A stretch of DNA of 46,985 bases from Circinella minor (taxonomy: Eukaryota > Mucoromycota > Mucoromycetes > Mucorales > Lichtheimiaceae): NCBI GenBank assembly GCA_016758965.1, contig JAEPRB010000287.1, forward strand, positions 1-46,985, given 5' to 3'. The position numbers and the translations under genes were made by a program. Positions 31,038 to 43,911 of the stretch are shown here, one piece after another. Numbering within the stretch: the stretch's first letter is position 1; each line of letters opens with the position of its first letter. The notes beneath the pieces were generated by a model. It was not told the origin of the DNA. It saw only the letters and a list, made by a program, of their open reading frames with translations, and made no database searches.

Positions 31038-32270
31038 TACTATCGAAATCAGAGAATAAAATAACCCCAAGCTTGTGGGGCGTTTTTTACTATGCCGAGG
31101 TTTATGGTTGAGATGAATAAAACCCAACTCCGCTTGAAACAAATCCTGTGTTCCTTGGCTGTGTCAAAGCTGCTGATGGAAGTCCAGGACTAATCAGCTT
31201 AGCCTTTTTAGGTGTTAAGATGCTGTTAAAATGCATCCAAATTATATATATTTGGAGTATTTATCACTACAAGTCTTTCCTACGAGACGAAAGCTACTTA
31301 TGATTTATTATTTCTTGTACAAAATTATGGCCCACTCATTGTTCATATTTAAAGTTTCATCAGATTTATCTATGATGGTTTCCTGCTGTAGATAGTAAAT
31401 ATAATGCCAAGAACCATTATTTTTGTTAGCTACAGATACACCGTTAGCCCAATCTTCATAGCAATAAGCAGCAGCGTGAGTCTTACATATATTTACGTAA
31501 CGTGTTATTTTTCTAATAAAAATAAATAGATTTATACATAATCTATAAATGGAATAAAACTGATAACGAATTGATCAGGGTATATTGAGGTGGGTGTTAT
31601 GAATAGCTATAGCTGATCCTTAAAAGTATACTTACGTAACAGGTCCATAAATATAAACTAAAAAATTAAAATGAATTACAGATAATAAAAATACATTGTT
31701 ATAACAATAAACGTGAAGGTAGAGTTTACTCCCATAATAAGTAGCTCGGTCATTAATGAACGGCTACGTATCTCCATCTTCTACTCCTCTCTGTGGGAAG
31801 AGGCGATCCATATTCTCAATTAAAATTAAACCCTAAATTGAACTTTCTTTTGCTATTCCAACTATATTAATTATATATTTCAAGCAGAACAGATTAAAGA
31901 AAAGAGAAAAAGAAATAATGATGAATAGTATTTTTTTACAGTGATTTTATACTTTTAAAAATTGATGGCATGGTTCGTATCCAACTATACGCTTATTATA
32001 TACTTCAATCTCCATTCTTCGTGTATCTATAAATCGTGTACTGATAATCAAGGTAGGTACAAAAAAAAAGTCATAGATAAAAGAACTTGTAATTTGTACA
32101 TTCTAATTTAAGTTGAGTAAAAAAAAAATAACTCCATACGTAAGAGTTTTATAGCTTTGTTCTTTGTCATTTCAAGATATTCTTGAAACAATCCGTAATG
32201 AGAAAGAGATTAATTAATAATTATTTATTGTTAAATGTGTAAAGACTATGTAAAAGGAATAAGGAATAGA
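31038..32270. other. Intergenic region between VTI1 and the P450 gene
   Basis: About 1.2 kb holding the VTI1 promoter side and the P450 3' side. No coding frame with recognisable features and no RNA gene seen. Confidence 0.5.
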
Positions 32271-34215
32271 TTATTTGATGTTTATCAAATTAGAAACATT
32301 ATCATGTCGAGGAGTAATATGGATATTATATGATCTGGGTGCAAATGTAGGTGCTTGAGCTTTACGGGGATTAATTACATCAATAAGAATGTCCTTATCA
32401 AGCCGATCAATTTGGAAGCAACTCAAAATTCCTGAAGCGGCCATAAACAAACTACGTTCTGCTAAGTGAATACCTACACAAACACGTCGGCCCGTAGAGA
32501 ATGCTAAATGTGGTCTGTCTTCAGTCGTTTGAGTAAACTTGTCCTGACGTTGTCGAACATAGTTCATGTGACGTTCTGGAATGAATTTTTCGGGTTCTGG
32601 ATATTGAACAGGGTCTTGATGAATGGCATGTAAATTAATAATGACCGTAGTCTGTGCAGGGATAAACCAGTTTTGAAAAATATCATCTTCACTTGTGGCA
32701 TGGGGAACGGATAATGGAGCAGGAGGACGAAGACGTAATGTTTCCAAGATAACACACTGGAGATATGGAAGGTTAAGTTCTATTATATATATAAAAAACG
32801 GTAGTAATAGGTGTTACGTAGATTAATATATATATATATATATACTATTTTAAATAATCCCATTACATACCATCATCATGGCTTGGTAATCTACTCAAAC
32901 CAACATTATTCTTAATTTCTTCATACACCTTGGTTTGGATATCCGGGTTATTTGCCAACAACGCAATCATCCATTCTAGTGTTGATGCTGTTGTCTCAGA
33001 TCCTTTTGTTTTTATAACACAAAGTATTAGTATATATACATATAACAACAACCGCACTTTCTCTTTTCTTTTTATCCTTATATTATTTCACATACCAGCA
33101 CCAATAAACAAGGATGCAAAACTAACTATTTGCAAATCCGTCAAACTTCCATTCGCCAATATTTCACTGACAAAACAATTATCGGTAACTTTTTCTTTTT
33201 TAAATCGTTCCAACAATCCACCATAAAAGCCAACCATTTTTTTACGTACATCCACAAATTCAGCTCTTGAACTTGGTAATATTTTTTGTAATATTGGAAA
33301 AAATTCTCTGATTTGTTCACTTGGACCCAATAACGCCGCGGTTCTTTCTGTTAATGCAAAAGCCTCATGCAGTTGTGGATCACCAGGTTTAAAATAAGCC
33401 ATAGATCCAAAGGCAATGGCCAAGATGCTTGTCATAGTAAAATGCTCAATATACATGGTAGGGCTGAGAATGTTATTATTACGCTGGGATGCATCCAAGA
33501 TGTTTTGTAATAGAGTTGTTCTTCGTTCATCAATAATAGGTTGATATAAATCAATCTTCTTTTTGATCAAGTTGGTATGGGCTGATTTTTTTTAAATAAA
33601 TAGAACACACGCTACGAGTTAATTATAGGGTCATAAAGATATTATTATATATAAGATACTCTTACCAATTCGACGTAAATATCTCCATTCCTTTCCATAT
33701 GGATAAAAAGCAAAACCACCACCTTTTTCCACTATACAATACAATATACGATTATTAAAACAGAAAAACAAAAGACACTGAATTTATTATCCAATATTTA
33801 GATATTTTATCCTCTACATACCTCCATCCATTAAATCATTTACCAATGTATCTGGAAGATTTCTTGATGAATAAATAGTACCTTTATCAACAATCAGTTG
33901 TTTTACTGAATCCAATGAATTTAAAATAATCCATCTTTTCACACCTAATTGAATTGTAAAGACTGGCCCCATTCGAAGGCTCCATTGTCTGAAGAGTTCC
34001 TGTAATGGTATACCGCGTGCAAATTGTGGAAGATGGCCAACCAAAGGGAATCGACCAGGAGCATAAGGTGGATAATTAATGCCAGATGACGTGTTTTGGC
34101 TTGAACTTGCCCATACTAATGCAATAATGGCTATTATTATTAAACCAAGAATCATTGTAGAAGTATTATCACCCACTGTCGATGACGTGGAAAGTAAATA
34201 CGAGAATAACTTCAT
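32271..34215 (-). CDS. Cytochrome P450 monooxygenase
   Basis: Five exons: 34215-33822, 33731-33666, 33581-33096, 33002-32871 and 32779-32271. They sum to 1,587 nt, or 528 residues, normal for a microsomal P450. A membrane anchor (about 20-37, TMILGLIIIAIIALVW) precedes the proline hinge (NYPPYAPGRFPLVGHL). The I-helix motif GAGSETTAS (about 315-323) spans exons 3 and 4. ExxR is ETLR (372-375). A PERH-type motif follows near 428. The heme loop FSTGRRVCVG (453-462) has the axial Cys at 460. All core residues are present, so it should be an active enzyme in the ER using a P450 reductase. The substrate cannot be told. No biosynthetic neighbours are visible, so a gene cluster is not indicated. Confidence 0.93.
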
Positions 34216-36398
34216 TTTTTTCTCGCTTTCTGTAGTAATCTTTTTTTTTTAACGTATGAATAAAAGTATTAGCTAAAATAATAATAAAAAAATTAATGTA
34301 CAAATCAAATGACGCCGAAGTTTGCGCGCTTAAATAAGGTTTTGATGCTGTTGTTCGCCTAAAATGGTAAATGTCCGCATAAAAAAGGAGAAGGGGGTGA
34401 GGAGTTGATTCTTTTTTTTTTACTTCTCTTTTTGATGGACAACCTACAAGAATTGTTTCGCAACAAAAACTTAAATGATATTAATGGTCTTCTTTTTCAC
34501 TTTCCTACATTATATCAGAGTAATCGTATATAATATAAATTTAATGAGTGACTGTTTTTTTTGTATTAATAAAACATACGTAACGAAGTAGATAGTAATT
34601 TAAGAACTATTGTGTGTGTAAGTTTTAGCAAGCGGAAAAAAAGAAGTTGATGATACCTAAAAGGATGTGGGATACTAATGATCAATTTAATATGTTTGTT
34701 ATATATGTTTTTAATTCTTTACTCAGAAATCATTATTATTGCTGTTATTACCTTCAAGAGCAAAAATATGAGGAAGACTACGTACGTAGCAAAAAAAAAA
34801 ATCTACGTAATTCATATCTCTCAATAACAACACATTCAATGAAGAAAATGATGTGTTGAAAAATGAAAAGTGATCTTTATCATATGCATTAATTATTATA
34901 GTCTTGAGCAAAACTTCAATTCAGTAAATTATGATAATATAGATAAAAACGTAATAAATTACACCATCTTTTCCTCCTTTCATACATGAAGCAATCATAT
35001 GTATTTTATCATTCTTCAATTTAAAAGTATAGTTATATAACTGTACAATGGACAGGATGATAAAAAAGCAAGATACTAATAATAACGATATCATATTACA
35101 TAGAGTGATTGTCGTAATAGATTACTACTGTGCTTCAAAGCATCGACTACGTATTTAACATCTTAAAAATAGTCACATGATTAATAATAAATTACCTGGA
35201 TATTAATAATCACTGTTACAAAATTATAACATGATGCTTTTCATATTTATTTTACACTTTATGTACCATAAACAATTGTGTTACCTTGGATAAATAAAAA
35301 GCACAAACTGAGCCACGATAATCTTTTTTTTTTTTTAGCTATAATTCATAATAACTATTTATATATATATTTATATTAAATAAGATAAGAGTTTGGAGCA
35401 ATAAAATGAGAGGGACTAAATATATTGTACTCTTCTGATCCGAAAAAAAAGATACAAGTCAATATCCCGTTCACAAAAATTATCATACGAGAGTTACTAG
35501 TCATCGATTAATATATACCTAATTTGCTTATCTCTTGCTTGCACAAGATGTAATTATTGCTGGAAATTTATAATGTTATGTTTTATCAATCAATACCAAG
35601 AGAATACAATAGAATTAAAATTGTTATTAAATCAAATAGTCTACAAGTGGAAGAGATAGAACCAGCCAAAGGCCAAAAATATTTTTTATATAGCCAAACG
35701 ATAATCTTTTTTGGCTGTGTTGTTCCTGTTGTATTCATTAGTGCTTGCCTGTAGATTCAATGGACCTAATTCATTAATGGCTGCAAATTTCCAAAGATAA
35801 ATTGGCAAAATAAAAAGCAAAGAAAATGCCGTGGAAAAACTTCACATTATATGTACAAATTGCATCGAAAACAGAATCTAATATAAACACCTGAATATGA
35901 TCATTATAGATACAGTTCATATTACGACAATCATATACTTATCACGCGAAAAAGGAACATACTTGACTGTTATTGTAATAGAGCATATATATATATATCA
36001 CAGTGGATATATATACATTTTTTCAACAGCGAATAGAAACTCCACTATTTATATAAGGCGATGTACGTAATGGTCATTTTTCTTGGATTATTAAAAATAT
36101 CATGTATAAGGATTCCGATATATCATATTCCCAATCAATAGCAGTTTTCGATATTCTTCTTCCAAACATACCTAGTATCAACGATTATAAAAAGTTTTGC
36201 AGGATGAGCACCAGTCCATATGAGGAATAAGACAAGGATCAATGAAAGACTACACTAAAATTTTTTATTTTTTAAACACATATTTTCTCCTATTTGCCAG
36301 GAATTGTACAAGCGCCAAGGAGTTCTCAAACAAAGCAAAAAAATTTTTTTTTTCTATCTTTGTAATATAAACATACATACACGCATATATAATACACC
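34216..36398. other. AT-rich intergenic region (2.2 kb) between divergent P450 and methyltransferase genes
   Basis: The two flanking genes are divergent, so both promoters should lie here. A 70-codon and a 65-codon frame (34647 and 35557) lack motifs and codon bias and are not supported as genes. No tRNA-like structure was found. Confidence 0.5.
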
Positions 36399-37313
36399 AT
36401 GGCAACGGCTCCAAGAATTTACCAGTTCCCACGATTATTTAGACGTCTCAGTAATCAAAAACAGCATTTTACCAAACACTTTATTGATTTACGAGAATCA
36501 AAATCTTATCGAATGGAACAACAGTCAGTACTTGTACCAGGTTTAAAAATGTGTCGCGAATTACGAGACGACGGATTCGAGATGCGATCTATGGTTGTCA
36601 CTGCAGAAAAAGAACCTCATGACGAATCAGCCATCAAACATCCCGCCATTGATGTGTTAAGAAACCCGGATGCATTTCATGCAGATAAATATTTTGTATG
36701 TGATGTGGATTTAACTCGGCGAATACTCGGTACAGCTTCAAGACCGGGTCGTCACGAAATTTTCGCAGAGATAAAATTAAAAGAAGAATATAACCAAATA
36801 CCGAAGGATGCCGATCGGTTATTGGTGTTTGATCACGTCAATGATCCCGGTAACCTAGGAAATCTTGTAAGAACGGGTAAAGCACTCGGTTGGAATGCTG
36901 GCGTGATTACAACAGGCACGTGCGATATGTATAATGACAAGACTCTTCGGGCGTCGCGCGGGTTAACACTCAAGTGGCCTCACGTATTGGTTAAAGTACC
37001 TGATCTTGTTGCTTATTTGAAGGAGCGTAATATGACACCGGTGGTGGCTGATATGTTACCAGCAACAACAAAAGATGTATGGACCCCATCTAATTCAAAT
37101 ATAAGTTTTTGGAATTTTCAGGGTAAACCTCAACAATTACCAGAACGACCGGCATTGATCTTAAGTTCAGAACATCGTGGTGTTCAAGGATTGGATAATG
37201 AATTACGCGTGTCGATTCCAATGACACAAGGTGTAGAGTCATTAAATGTTTCAGCTGCTGGTAGTATGATTATGTTTGAATTAAATAGATTATTAAGATC
37301 ATCTTCATTATAA
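36399..37313 (+). CDS. SpoU-family rRNA 2'-O-methyltransferase, MRM3-like, probably mitochondrial
   Basis: Single exon, 304 residues, ATG at 36399 in CCATGG. An Arg-rich N-terminus without acidic residues (about 1-30) looks like a mitochondrial presequence. A substrate-binding part follows (about 30-130). The C-terminal SPOUT (knotted) methyltransferase domain has all three motifs: DHVNDPGNLGNLVRT (about 145-159), LSSEHRGVQGLDNE (about 256-269) and VESLNVSAAGSMIMFEL (about 281-297). The family transfers methyl from S-adenosylmethionine to a ribose 2'-OH of rRNA or tRNA. The resemblance by eye is closest to animal MRM3 (RNMTL1), which modifies large-subunit mitochondrial rRNA. MRM1 is another fungal SpoU enzyme, so the exact orthology is open. 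Confidence 0.87.
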   Translation: MATAPRIYQFPRLFRRLSNQKQHFTKHFIDLRESKSYRMEQQSVLVPGLKMCRELRDDGFEMRSMVVTAEKEPHDESAIKHPAIDVLRNPDAFHADKYFVCDVDLTRRILGTASRPGRHEIFAEIKLKEEYNQIPKDADRLLVFDHVNDPGNLGNLVRTGKALGWNAGVITTGTCDMYNDKTLRASRGLTLKWPHVLVKVPDLVAYLKERNMTPVVADMLPATTKDVWTPSNSNISFWNFQGKPQQLPERPALILSSEHRGVQGLDNELRVSIPMTQGVESLNVSAAGSMIMFELNRLLRSSSL

Positions 37314-38076
37314 TAAAAAAAAAAAGATTTTTCTTAATGTTATTTATTATATTATTATTTGGGGAACAAAATTGGGGGGGGTTAAACTAAGAAGGGAGAA
37401 TAAAAAAAAGACTTTGGGGGGTGTGGAATGGATGAAAGAACTAAAATAAAAGAGAGAGAGAGAGAGAGAGGATGGAGGGGAGAGAAAGAAAAAGTTATAA
37501 ATAGAAATGCGGCAATTGCATTTTTTTCTATTTATACAAGCAAATGCTGGTTTCTTTCGCGACCCTTTTTTTTCTCAATCCTTTTTTTGAACACTTTTTT
37601 TCTTTAATTATAGCAACTTTCTTTTTTTATTATCATTAACTCACAAAAGGTAAATTATATTATTTTGTTATATATATATATCATTTTACATATATACACA
37701 AAATAAACTATTACAACCTATAAACACTTTTATAACAAAAAAAAAAGAGTAAATACTTTTTCTTTTGTTGTTATTCATGGTATGAATTGACTCATTCCTG
37801 AATTTATATAAAAAAAAAAAAAAGTTTTATATATTCTCTGTTGTCCGCGTGTTTTTGTATTATGTATATTTTTATGACAAGGTCTTAAGACCACCTTGAA
37901 ATACATTTATATTTATTAACTTTAATAACTAAAAACCTTTTTTTTTTTTTTTTTTTTACTTCTTTCTTATTCTTTGGGCTATTTATATGATGCTTGATTA
38001 TATTTGTTCTTTTTCGTATACTTAGATTATTATATATTATATATTATATTCAACTTAATCCACATTTTAATAACAA
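37314..38076. other. Intergenic region and 5' flank of the MADS-box gene
   Basis: No gene. A (GA)n run lies at about 37449-37470, G-rich runs at 37360-37425, and long T tracts at 37550-37960. The region probably holds the promoter and leader of the downstream MADS gene. Confidence 0.5.
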
Positions 38077-40157
38077 ATGGGACGAAAAAAAATTAAAATT
38101 CAGCCTATCCAAGATGACCGTAACCGCCAGGTTTGTTATTATAGACATGATTACAATTTTGATATTAAAAAAAAAGGGGGAGGGGAAAGAAAGGAAAATA
38201 GTATAAGTTTGGTTCAACTAATATATTTTTACTATTCTATGTAATCAACTTATATAGGTTACTTTTTTGAAACGTAAATATGGTTTGATGAAAAAAGCAT
38301 ATGAATTATCAGTTCTTTGTAATTGTGATATTGGTTTGATTATATTTAACAATTCAAATAATAAACTTGTTCAATATGCAAGCAAAGATATGGATAAAGT
38401 CTTATTACGATATACGGAGGTAATTCTTTTTTTTTTCATGGAAGAAAAAGTCAATCGGTCTAGATTATTTGCCACGTGTATGATACATCTATTGTTCTAT
38501 TATTTATTTATTTATTTATATTCATTCATTATAAAAAAAATAGTATCAAGAACCCCATGAAAGCAAAAATAACTTTGATGTAAGTTTTCAAAAGAATAAT
38601 GAATATTAGAAAACAAGGGATAGTTAATTAAAATTTTTATTTTTTTATTTTTATAGTTCATGGATTCGGGCAGTGATCAAGGGAAAGAGATGGATGGTTC
38701 CGATCCGGAAAATGATCTTGATTATACACCTCAATATCGTCAACAACCTTCTTCAATACACCATAATCATCAGTCCGTATCACCCATGATTAATACTGAA
38801 GTACCACCACCTCCTCCAGCCCAATCTCAACAGCAAAGACAGCCAATGATGATGCCTCCACCTCCTCTACCGCCGACTCAGCCCCCTTCAATGTACCATC
38901 AACCAATCAAACAAGAAAATCATTCACAACACAACTATGGGAACTATCATCCACATCAACAACAACAATCTTATGTGTATAATAATAGTAATATAACGGC
39001 AGCAACAACATTAGCTCCATCGTCCACGCCACCTACCTATCCAGGAACTGATATGAGACAACCGGTAAATAAATTAATTATATATATTTTCTCTGCTATC
39101 ATAAGAAATGTAAGAAAAGAAAAATGCTTATTAATTGATTATATATTATACATTGTAGACTGTACCATCTACTTCGATTCCTCCATCAACAGCATTCCTC
39201 GGTCCTCGTCCAGCTGTATATCAACAAACTCCACCACCTGTTCAAACCATGCTTGTACAACAACAACAACAATCTCCACATCAAACGTATTCAAGGTCAC
39301 CACAACCACACCATCATGTTATCACTCAACCCTCGTTGTCTCCCCAACCTGCACCATTAAATACGTATAAACCTGTTGATATTAATAATGCATCTGTAGC
39401 TACACCTCTGCCACAGCATCATTATCAACATCAACAAGGAACAACGATAGCTTCTTCTACTACGTCTTCTTCATCATCTTCATCTCCATCAACATCTTCA
39501 TTATCACAAACAAATAATACTGCTATCACTAGTAGTAATAATACAATGGGATTTGCTGCTCCATCATCACAAGTAAGGTCATCACCATTACTTCCAAATA
39601 ATGATAAGAAACCACCCAATTTACGTGTGCAGATACCCAATGAAGAACAGCAACAACAACAACAACAGACACAGTCTAGTATTACTACTAGTAATAGTCA
39701 ACAGGTGAATAATCGGTCAGTTGTAGCAGATAGGGCTATTGGTAATGGTAATAAAGGACAAGGACAACAGGCGTCACCTACTACAGCTTTACCTTCACAA
39801 TTTGCACAAAATTTACCATCCCCTTTTTCAATATATCCAGAGTTTCTTCAACAAAATGAGTTACCCAGTCCATTGAATTTTTCTGCTACCCCAACAACAT
39901 CTCATGCATTTAATTGGCCAGCTGCATCTTCCTCTACATCTGCGACTGGAGCAGCAACACAAGCACCAGTTCAACAGCAACAATCCATTCGTAATAATGA
40001 CTACAGACCTTCACCATTAGCTAATAGTACGACAAATAATAATAATAATAATAACAATAATAATAATAGCATTCATCATCCAACATCCAAGAGATCTGAC
40101 ACACCATCTGAAGTTGAAAATCAGCGTCTTAAAAAGATTAAACTTGAAGCCGTATGA
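38077..40157 (+). CDS. MEF2-type (Rlm1-like) MADS-box transcription factor
   Basis: Five exons: 38077-38130, 38258-38419, 38544-38579, 38657-39064 and 39159-40157. They sum to 1,659 nt, or 552 residues. Residues 1-58 are the MADS box, starting [18 protein letters not shown], with [20 protein letters not shown] and CDIGLIIFN. Residues 59-84 match the MEF2 domain ([18 protein letters not shown]), almost the animal MEF2 sequence as I know the family. An acidic segment follows, then about 450 residues of Gln/Pro/Ser/Asn-rich low complexity as a likely activation region, ending in a basic [20 protein letters not shown]. In fungi this class (Rlm1, Smp1) acts in the nucleus under the cell-wall-integrity or osmotic MAP kinases. 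Several Ser-Pro and Thr-Pro sites are visible, but docking motifs were not verified. Confidence 0.93.
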
Positions 40158-40941
40158 AAAAAACAAGCAACACATTTCATTATTATATAAGCAACTTTTA
40201 TTTTTATTTTTTATTTTTTCTTTCATTATTTTTCATGCCCCAGACAACAGCTATTTTTCTTTCTTTTTCTTTCTTTCATGTTTCAATCAGTTCTACTTGT
40301 AAAATCACATTTTAGTTCTTTTTAATTTTTTTTGTTCTCAATATTACTGATCTTTTTTTTTTTTTTTTGCACAACAAAAAGAAAGTTATTGTTAATTAAT
40401 TAATTGTTGAGTTAGTTAGTTCTAGTGTCCTCACAATTTGAGTACTTATTGTTCATTTCGTAAATTATAGTGAGTTTAAAAGGTTACTCACGTGTGCATG
40501 CATTTGCATAAATGCTTCCTCATGTACATACGCTATATTTTATATGGCGTTTTGATTATGGTTTCTTTTTAATAAGGTTTATTCTTGTACGTATCCATAC
40601 GTATTGTACGAATTTTAATATCAAACACATTAGGCTTCTGTGTAAAAATTTCGAGTATGATCAAAATACGTACCACCAAAATATACACTACGTACACTAG
40701 TGTAATCAAATATGATAATGAGAATAATAATACCGGTTTATATAATAATTATAATTGAAAAAAAAAGGAAAATACAACGAAAAGAAAAAAAATCTATCTT
40801 TTTAAATATTTTAAATATACAAAGTCTGCTAAATAATATACTGGCGATTAAGGGGTGGGGGTGGGGGTGATAGATAGCAAAAATAATAGAAGAAAGGGAG
40901 AATAAAAAGAAAATGCAAAGAATAAGAACATGAATATTATA
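40158..40941. other. Shared 3' flank of the convergent MADS and acyltransferase genes
   Basis: The two genes converge with 784 bases between stops. The sequence is T-rich on the left and contains a G-rich stretch (GGGGTGGGGGTGGGGGTG near 40852-40869). No gene seen. Confidence 0.5.
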
Positions 40942-43911
40942 TTATTGATCTTTTTTACTATCTTTTTCATTATTGTTGTCCTTATCGGGTGTTGCAGTGG
41001 ATGTCATTCCAGCCATTTTACGAGTGCGTCTACCATTTCTCTTCGTTACCATTTCAGGTTCACTTGCAGATCCACCACTAATCATACCACTATGTTTATC
41101 CAAGAAATGTAATACGTCCTCTTCCTCTTCTTCTTGTTTTGTCAAATTAAAAATATTTCGATCATCCAACCAATCCAATGCTTTTTTGTTATTAAAAAAG
41201 CGACTTGCTAAAATTTGTGAGAATGTTTTACCACCTTCACCTAATTCTGATACAGATTCTCGACTTCCTGAAGGATCATTTCGGAAAACATTATCAGGGT
41301 CAAAATCGCCAAATACTTTGGGACCATAGTCATTAATGATCTTAGTGATTTCTTGAGATAGTTTTTCTCGGTTTTGACGTAAATTCTGTGTGCTATCTGG
41401 ATCCACAAGTGCTACGTAGAGTGGTCGAAGGGACCTAAATAGCAATATATATATATTGTTAAATAACTCTTGAATTTATTTTAACACCATTAATATATGT
41501 ACACCCCACCTACATTATCTTTATACTTACTTGTATACATCCATGCCATTTTCACCAAAACGCATACTTGCATAACTTACAAATGGTAATAAATTCCAAG
41601 TAGCTAGTGACACAACACATACTTTGATCCAGCTCCAGTCTGTCTTCATTGCAAAGGCAAACACAATAAGCGTATAAAGACCATAAAGTGTAGGAATTAA
41701 AATAAGCCCCACTAAAAATTTCCATGTTGCCAATACATCTCGTCCTCTGACTTTAACGGATGAACTTGCTAATGCCTCTGTATGTATTTAAAAAACGTAA
41801 AATATATACATTGTTATTACCATTCTATCACACGATGTAAAATACTTGATATATTTTACCTTTTGCTTTAAAATAACTTAACACCTTGGCAACAACCATG
41901 ATTGGCATATTTAAAATTGCCCTAAATGAAAATGAAAACGACAATGATACTATTTGAACACAGCTTATTTCTTTTTGATAATAGTAATTCTTTTTCAAAA
42001 ATAATAATAATAATGATATAGTTTACCCTGGAAAAGCTAATAATCCCCAAACGATAAGAATAAAAACACGTTGAACAAGTAAGAAAAATGTTCGCCATTC
42101 TCTTAAGTTGATATCTGGTACTTGGTGATCTTGGAGACCGTGATATTTTAAAAGTTGGTTGTATGCTAGAACGTTTCGTTTTAGTTCAATAATTTTTGGA
42201 TCATCTTTATATAAATTATATCCAATAACAAATCGTCGATTAAGATCTACTACTTGGGCAATATGAAGTCGACGATTGGCAGGTTTATAAAGCCTTCGAG
42301 CAGCTTGAATTACCTATGAAAGAAAAAAAAATATATTAATACAAATTTGTATATCATCTAAAAAAAACAAGAATAAAATAATTGATGATAAAACCCTACC
42401 ATTAAAGTTTGATCATTTGGAGCATTGACAGTGACACTTTTTAAGCCATAATAAATATTATCCAAAAGAGTTCCACATGCTTCACGTTTCTCTGATCCAC
42501 CTTTTTCGAATTTTTCAATAAGTTCAGCAGGAACAGTAATCGGGTTTCCAAACTCAATCACGGCTCTTGATCGGAATCGATGTGCATGGAAATAGTTTAA
42601 TCCTGTTCCATAAACAAGCCAATACCCACCCCCCATACAGAATTTTATTTTTAATAATCATATGCTTTTTTTTTAAGTTATCATCCCCCCCTCTCTTAAT
42701 CAATTTGTCCGTGCGCAATATGTACCACAAGGAACAATTTTCACATCCAGTCCGGGGTATTTAGCCATTGCACCCAATGCCATAATGGTGACACCAGCTA
42801 AAATAGATAAAATAACAATGATAACAATGATAAAAATGATAAAAATGATAAAAATGTTAAAACTTTAATTTTTTCATTCAAAATTTTCTCTCTCTAGTTT
42901 CAAATTTTTGCCTTATTTTCTTTTTTTTTCTTACCTTTCAACGGTAACATTTCTGCACGATCATGACTACCACCTTCTGGGAAAATAGTAATACATTCAC
43001 CATTATTTAATTCTGCATAAACACGTTCATAAACTTCTTCTTGATCGACGACAGGTAAACATTTATAAGCTGAACCTTCAGCAGAGGTTAACACCTTGAG
43101 TGCCTTTTCTTCACGTACTTCGGATTTTAATTCAATTTCGGTATCTGAGATGACTTTGACAACAGGTAATTTACCAGCGTTGCCAGGTAACACGACGGAG
43201 TAACCTGGTTTGAATTGTGTCATAAATTGTGTATCAATGCCAACCAGACGTAATGGATCAGTTTTTGGGTTCAATAATGTAACTCGTCCTTTGCCTTTTG
43301 TTGCCAAATCTTGGGGTCGAATGACGGGTACTAAAAGAGTAAAAAAAAAGTAAAATATGTATGCATTTGTTGATACATGTATTATTAATTTCACTATCCC
43401 TGTACTTTTTTTTTCTTATTCTTCTTTAGGAACACCATATTCTATATATATATTACTCACTTGCATGAATCACTCTTGCTAAAAAGCCAATAGCTTTTTG
43501 CTTCATAGATTTTGCTGCTATTAGAAAAGAAACGCGTCGACCACATTCTCGCATAACGATTAAAGGATCGACAAACTATATAAATATAAAACATAGAAAT
43601 TAGCACATTTATTTATTTTTACTAATAGCGTCCTTTTCCATTCTCCTTTCTTTTCCATCGATTTCGTTAATGAGAATAATGGAGTTATTATCTCATACTA
43701 AATAAATATATATATATATCAATAATTGTAGGCATAATGAACATACTTGATTCGCATGGGGCGCGGCAACGAAAATAACCGGTCCAGTACGTGGAATTTT
43801 ATGTGCTCCACGAGGTCGAATTTCTCGAAAAAATACTTCGAGCATAATGTTGAAAATCCATAAGGCCGTATCGTAGCCTAAATCAAGCCATTTCTGTTGC
43901 GAACGCGACAT
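40942..43911 (-). CDS. Glycerol-3-phosphate/DHAP O-acyltransferase (SCT1/GPT2 type)
   Basis: Nine exons: 43911-43747, 43575-43461, 43330-42935, 42797-42726, 42602-42400, 42313-42027, 41921-41860, 41777-41531 and 41434-40942. They sum to 2,040 nt, or 679 residues, slightly shorter than the yeast proteins. The ATG at 43911 is the first in frame; nine codons upstream are open without ATG. The acyltransferase domain has the catalytic His-Asp block PHANQFVDP (H52, D58) and the glycerophosphate-binding block FPEGGSHDR (210-218). The domain carries a long insert between them, as in yeast Sct1/Gpt2. Three or four hydrophobic segments lie in the C-terminal half (about 395-500), followed by an acidic/basic, Ser-rich cytosolic tail that may be phosphorylated. 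It catalyses the first step of glycerolipid synthesis at the ER. Confidence 0.92.

Noticed and set aside
39431..39640. Acidic minus-strand frame opposite the MADS gene
   Set aside because: It is a shadow of the Ser/Gln-rich coding repeats on the plus strand.
40852..40869. G-quadruplex in the MADS/acyltransferase 3' flank
   Set aside because: Only three clear G tracts are present, and there is no supporting context.
40973..41329. 118-codon plus-strand frame opposite the acyltransferase
   Set aside because: It is the antisense of the last coding exon, whose plus-strand reading lacks any family features.
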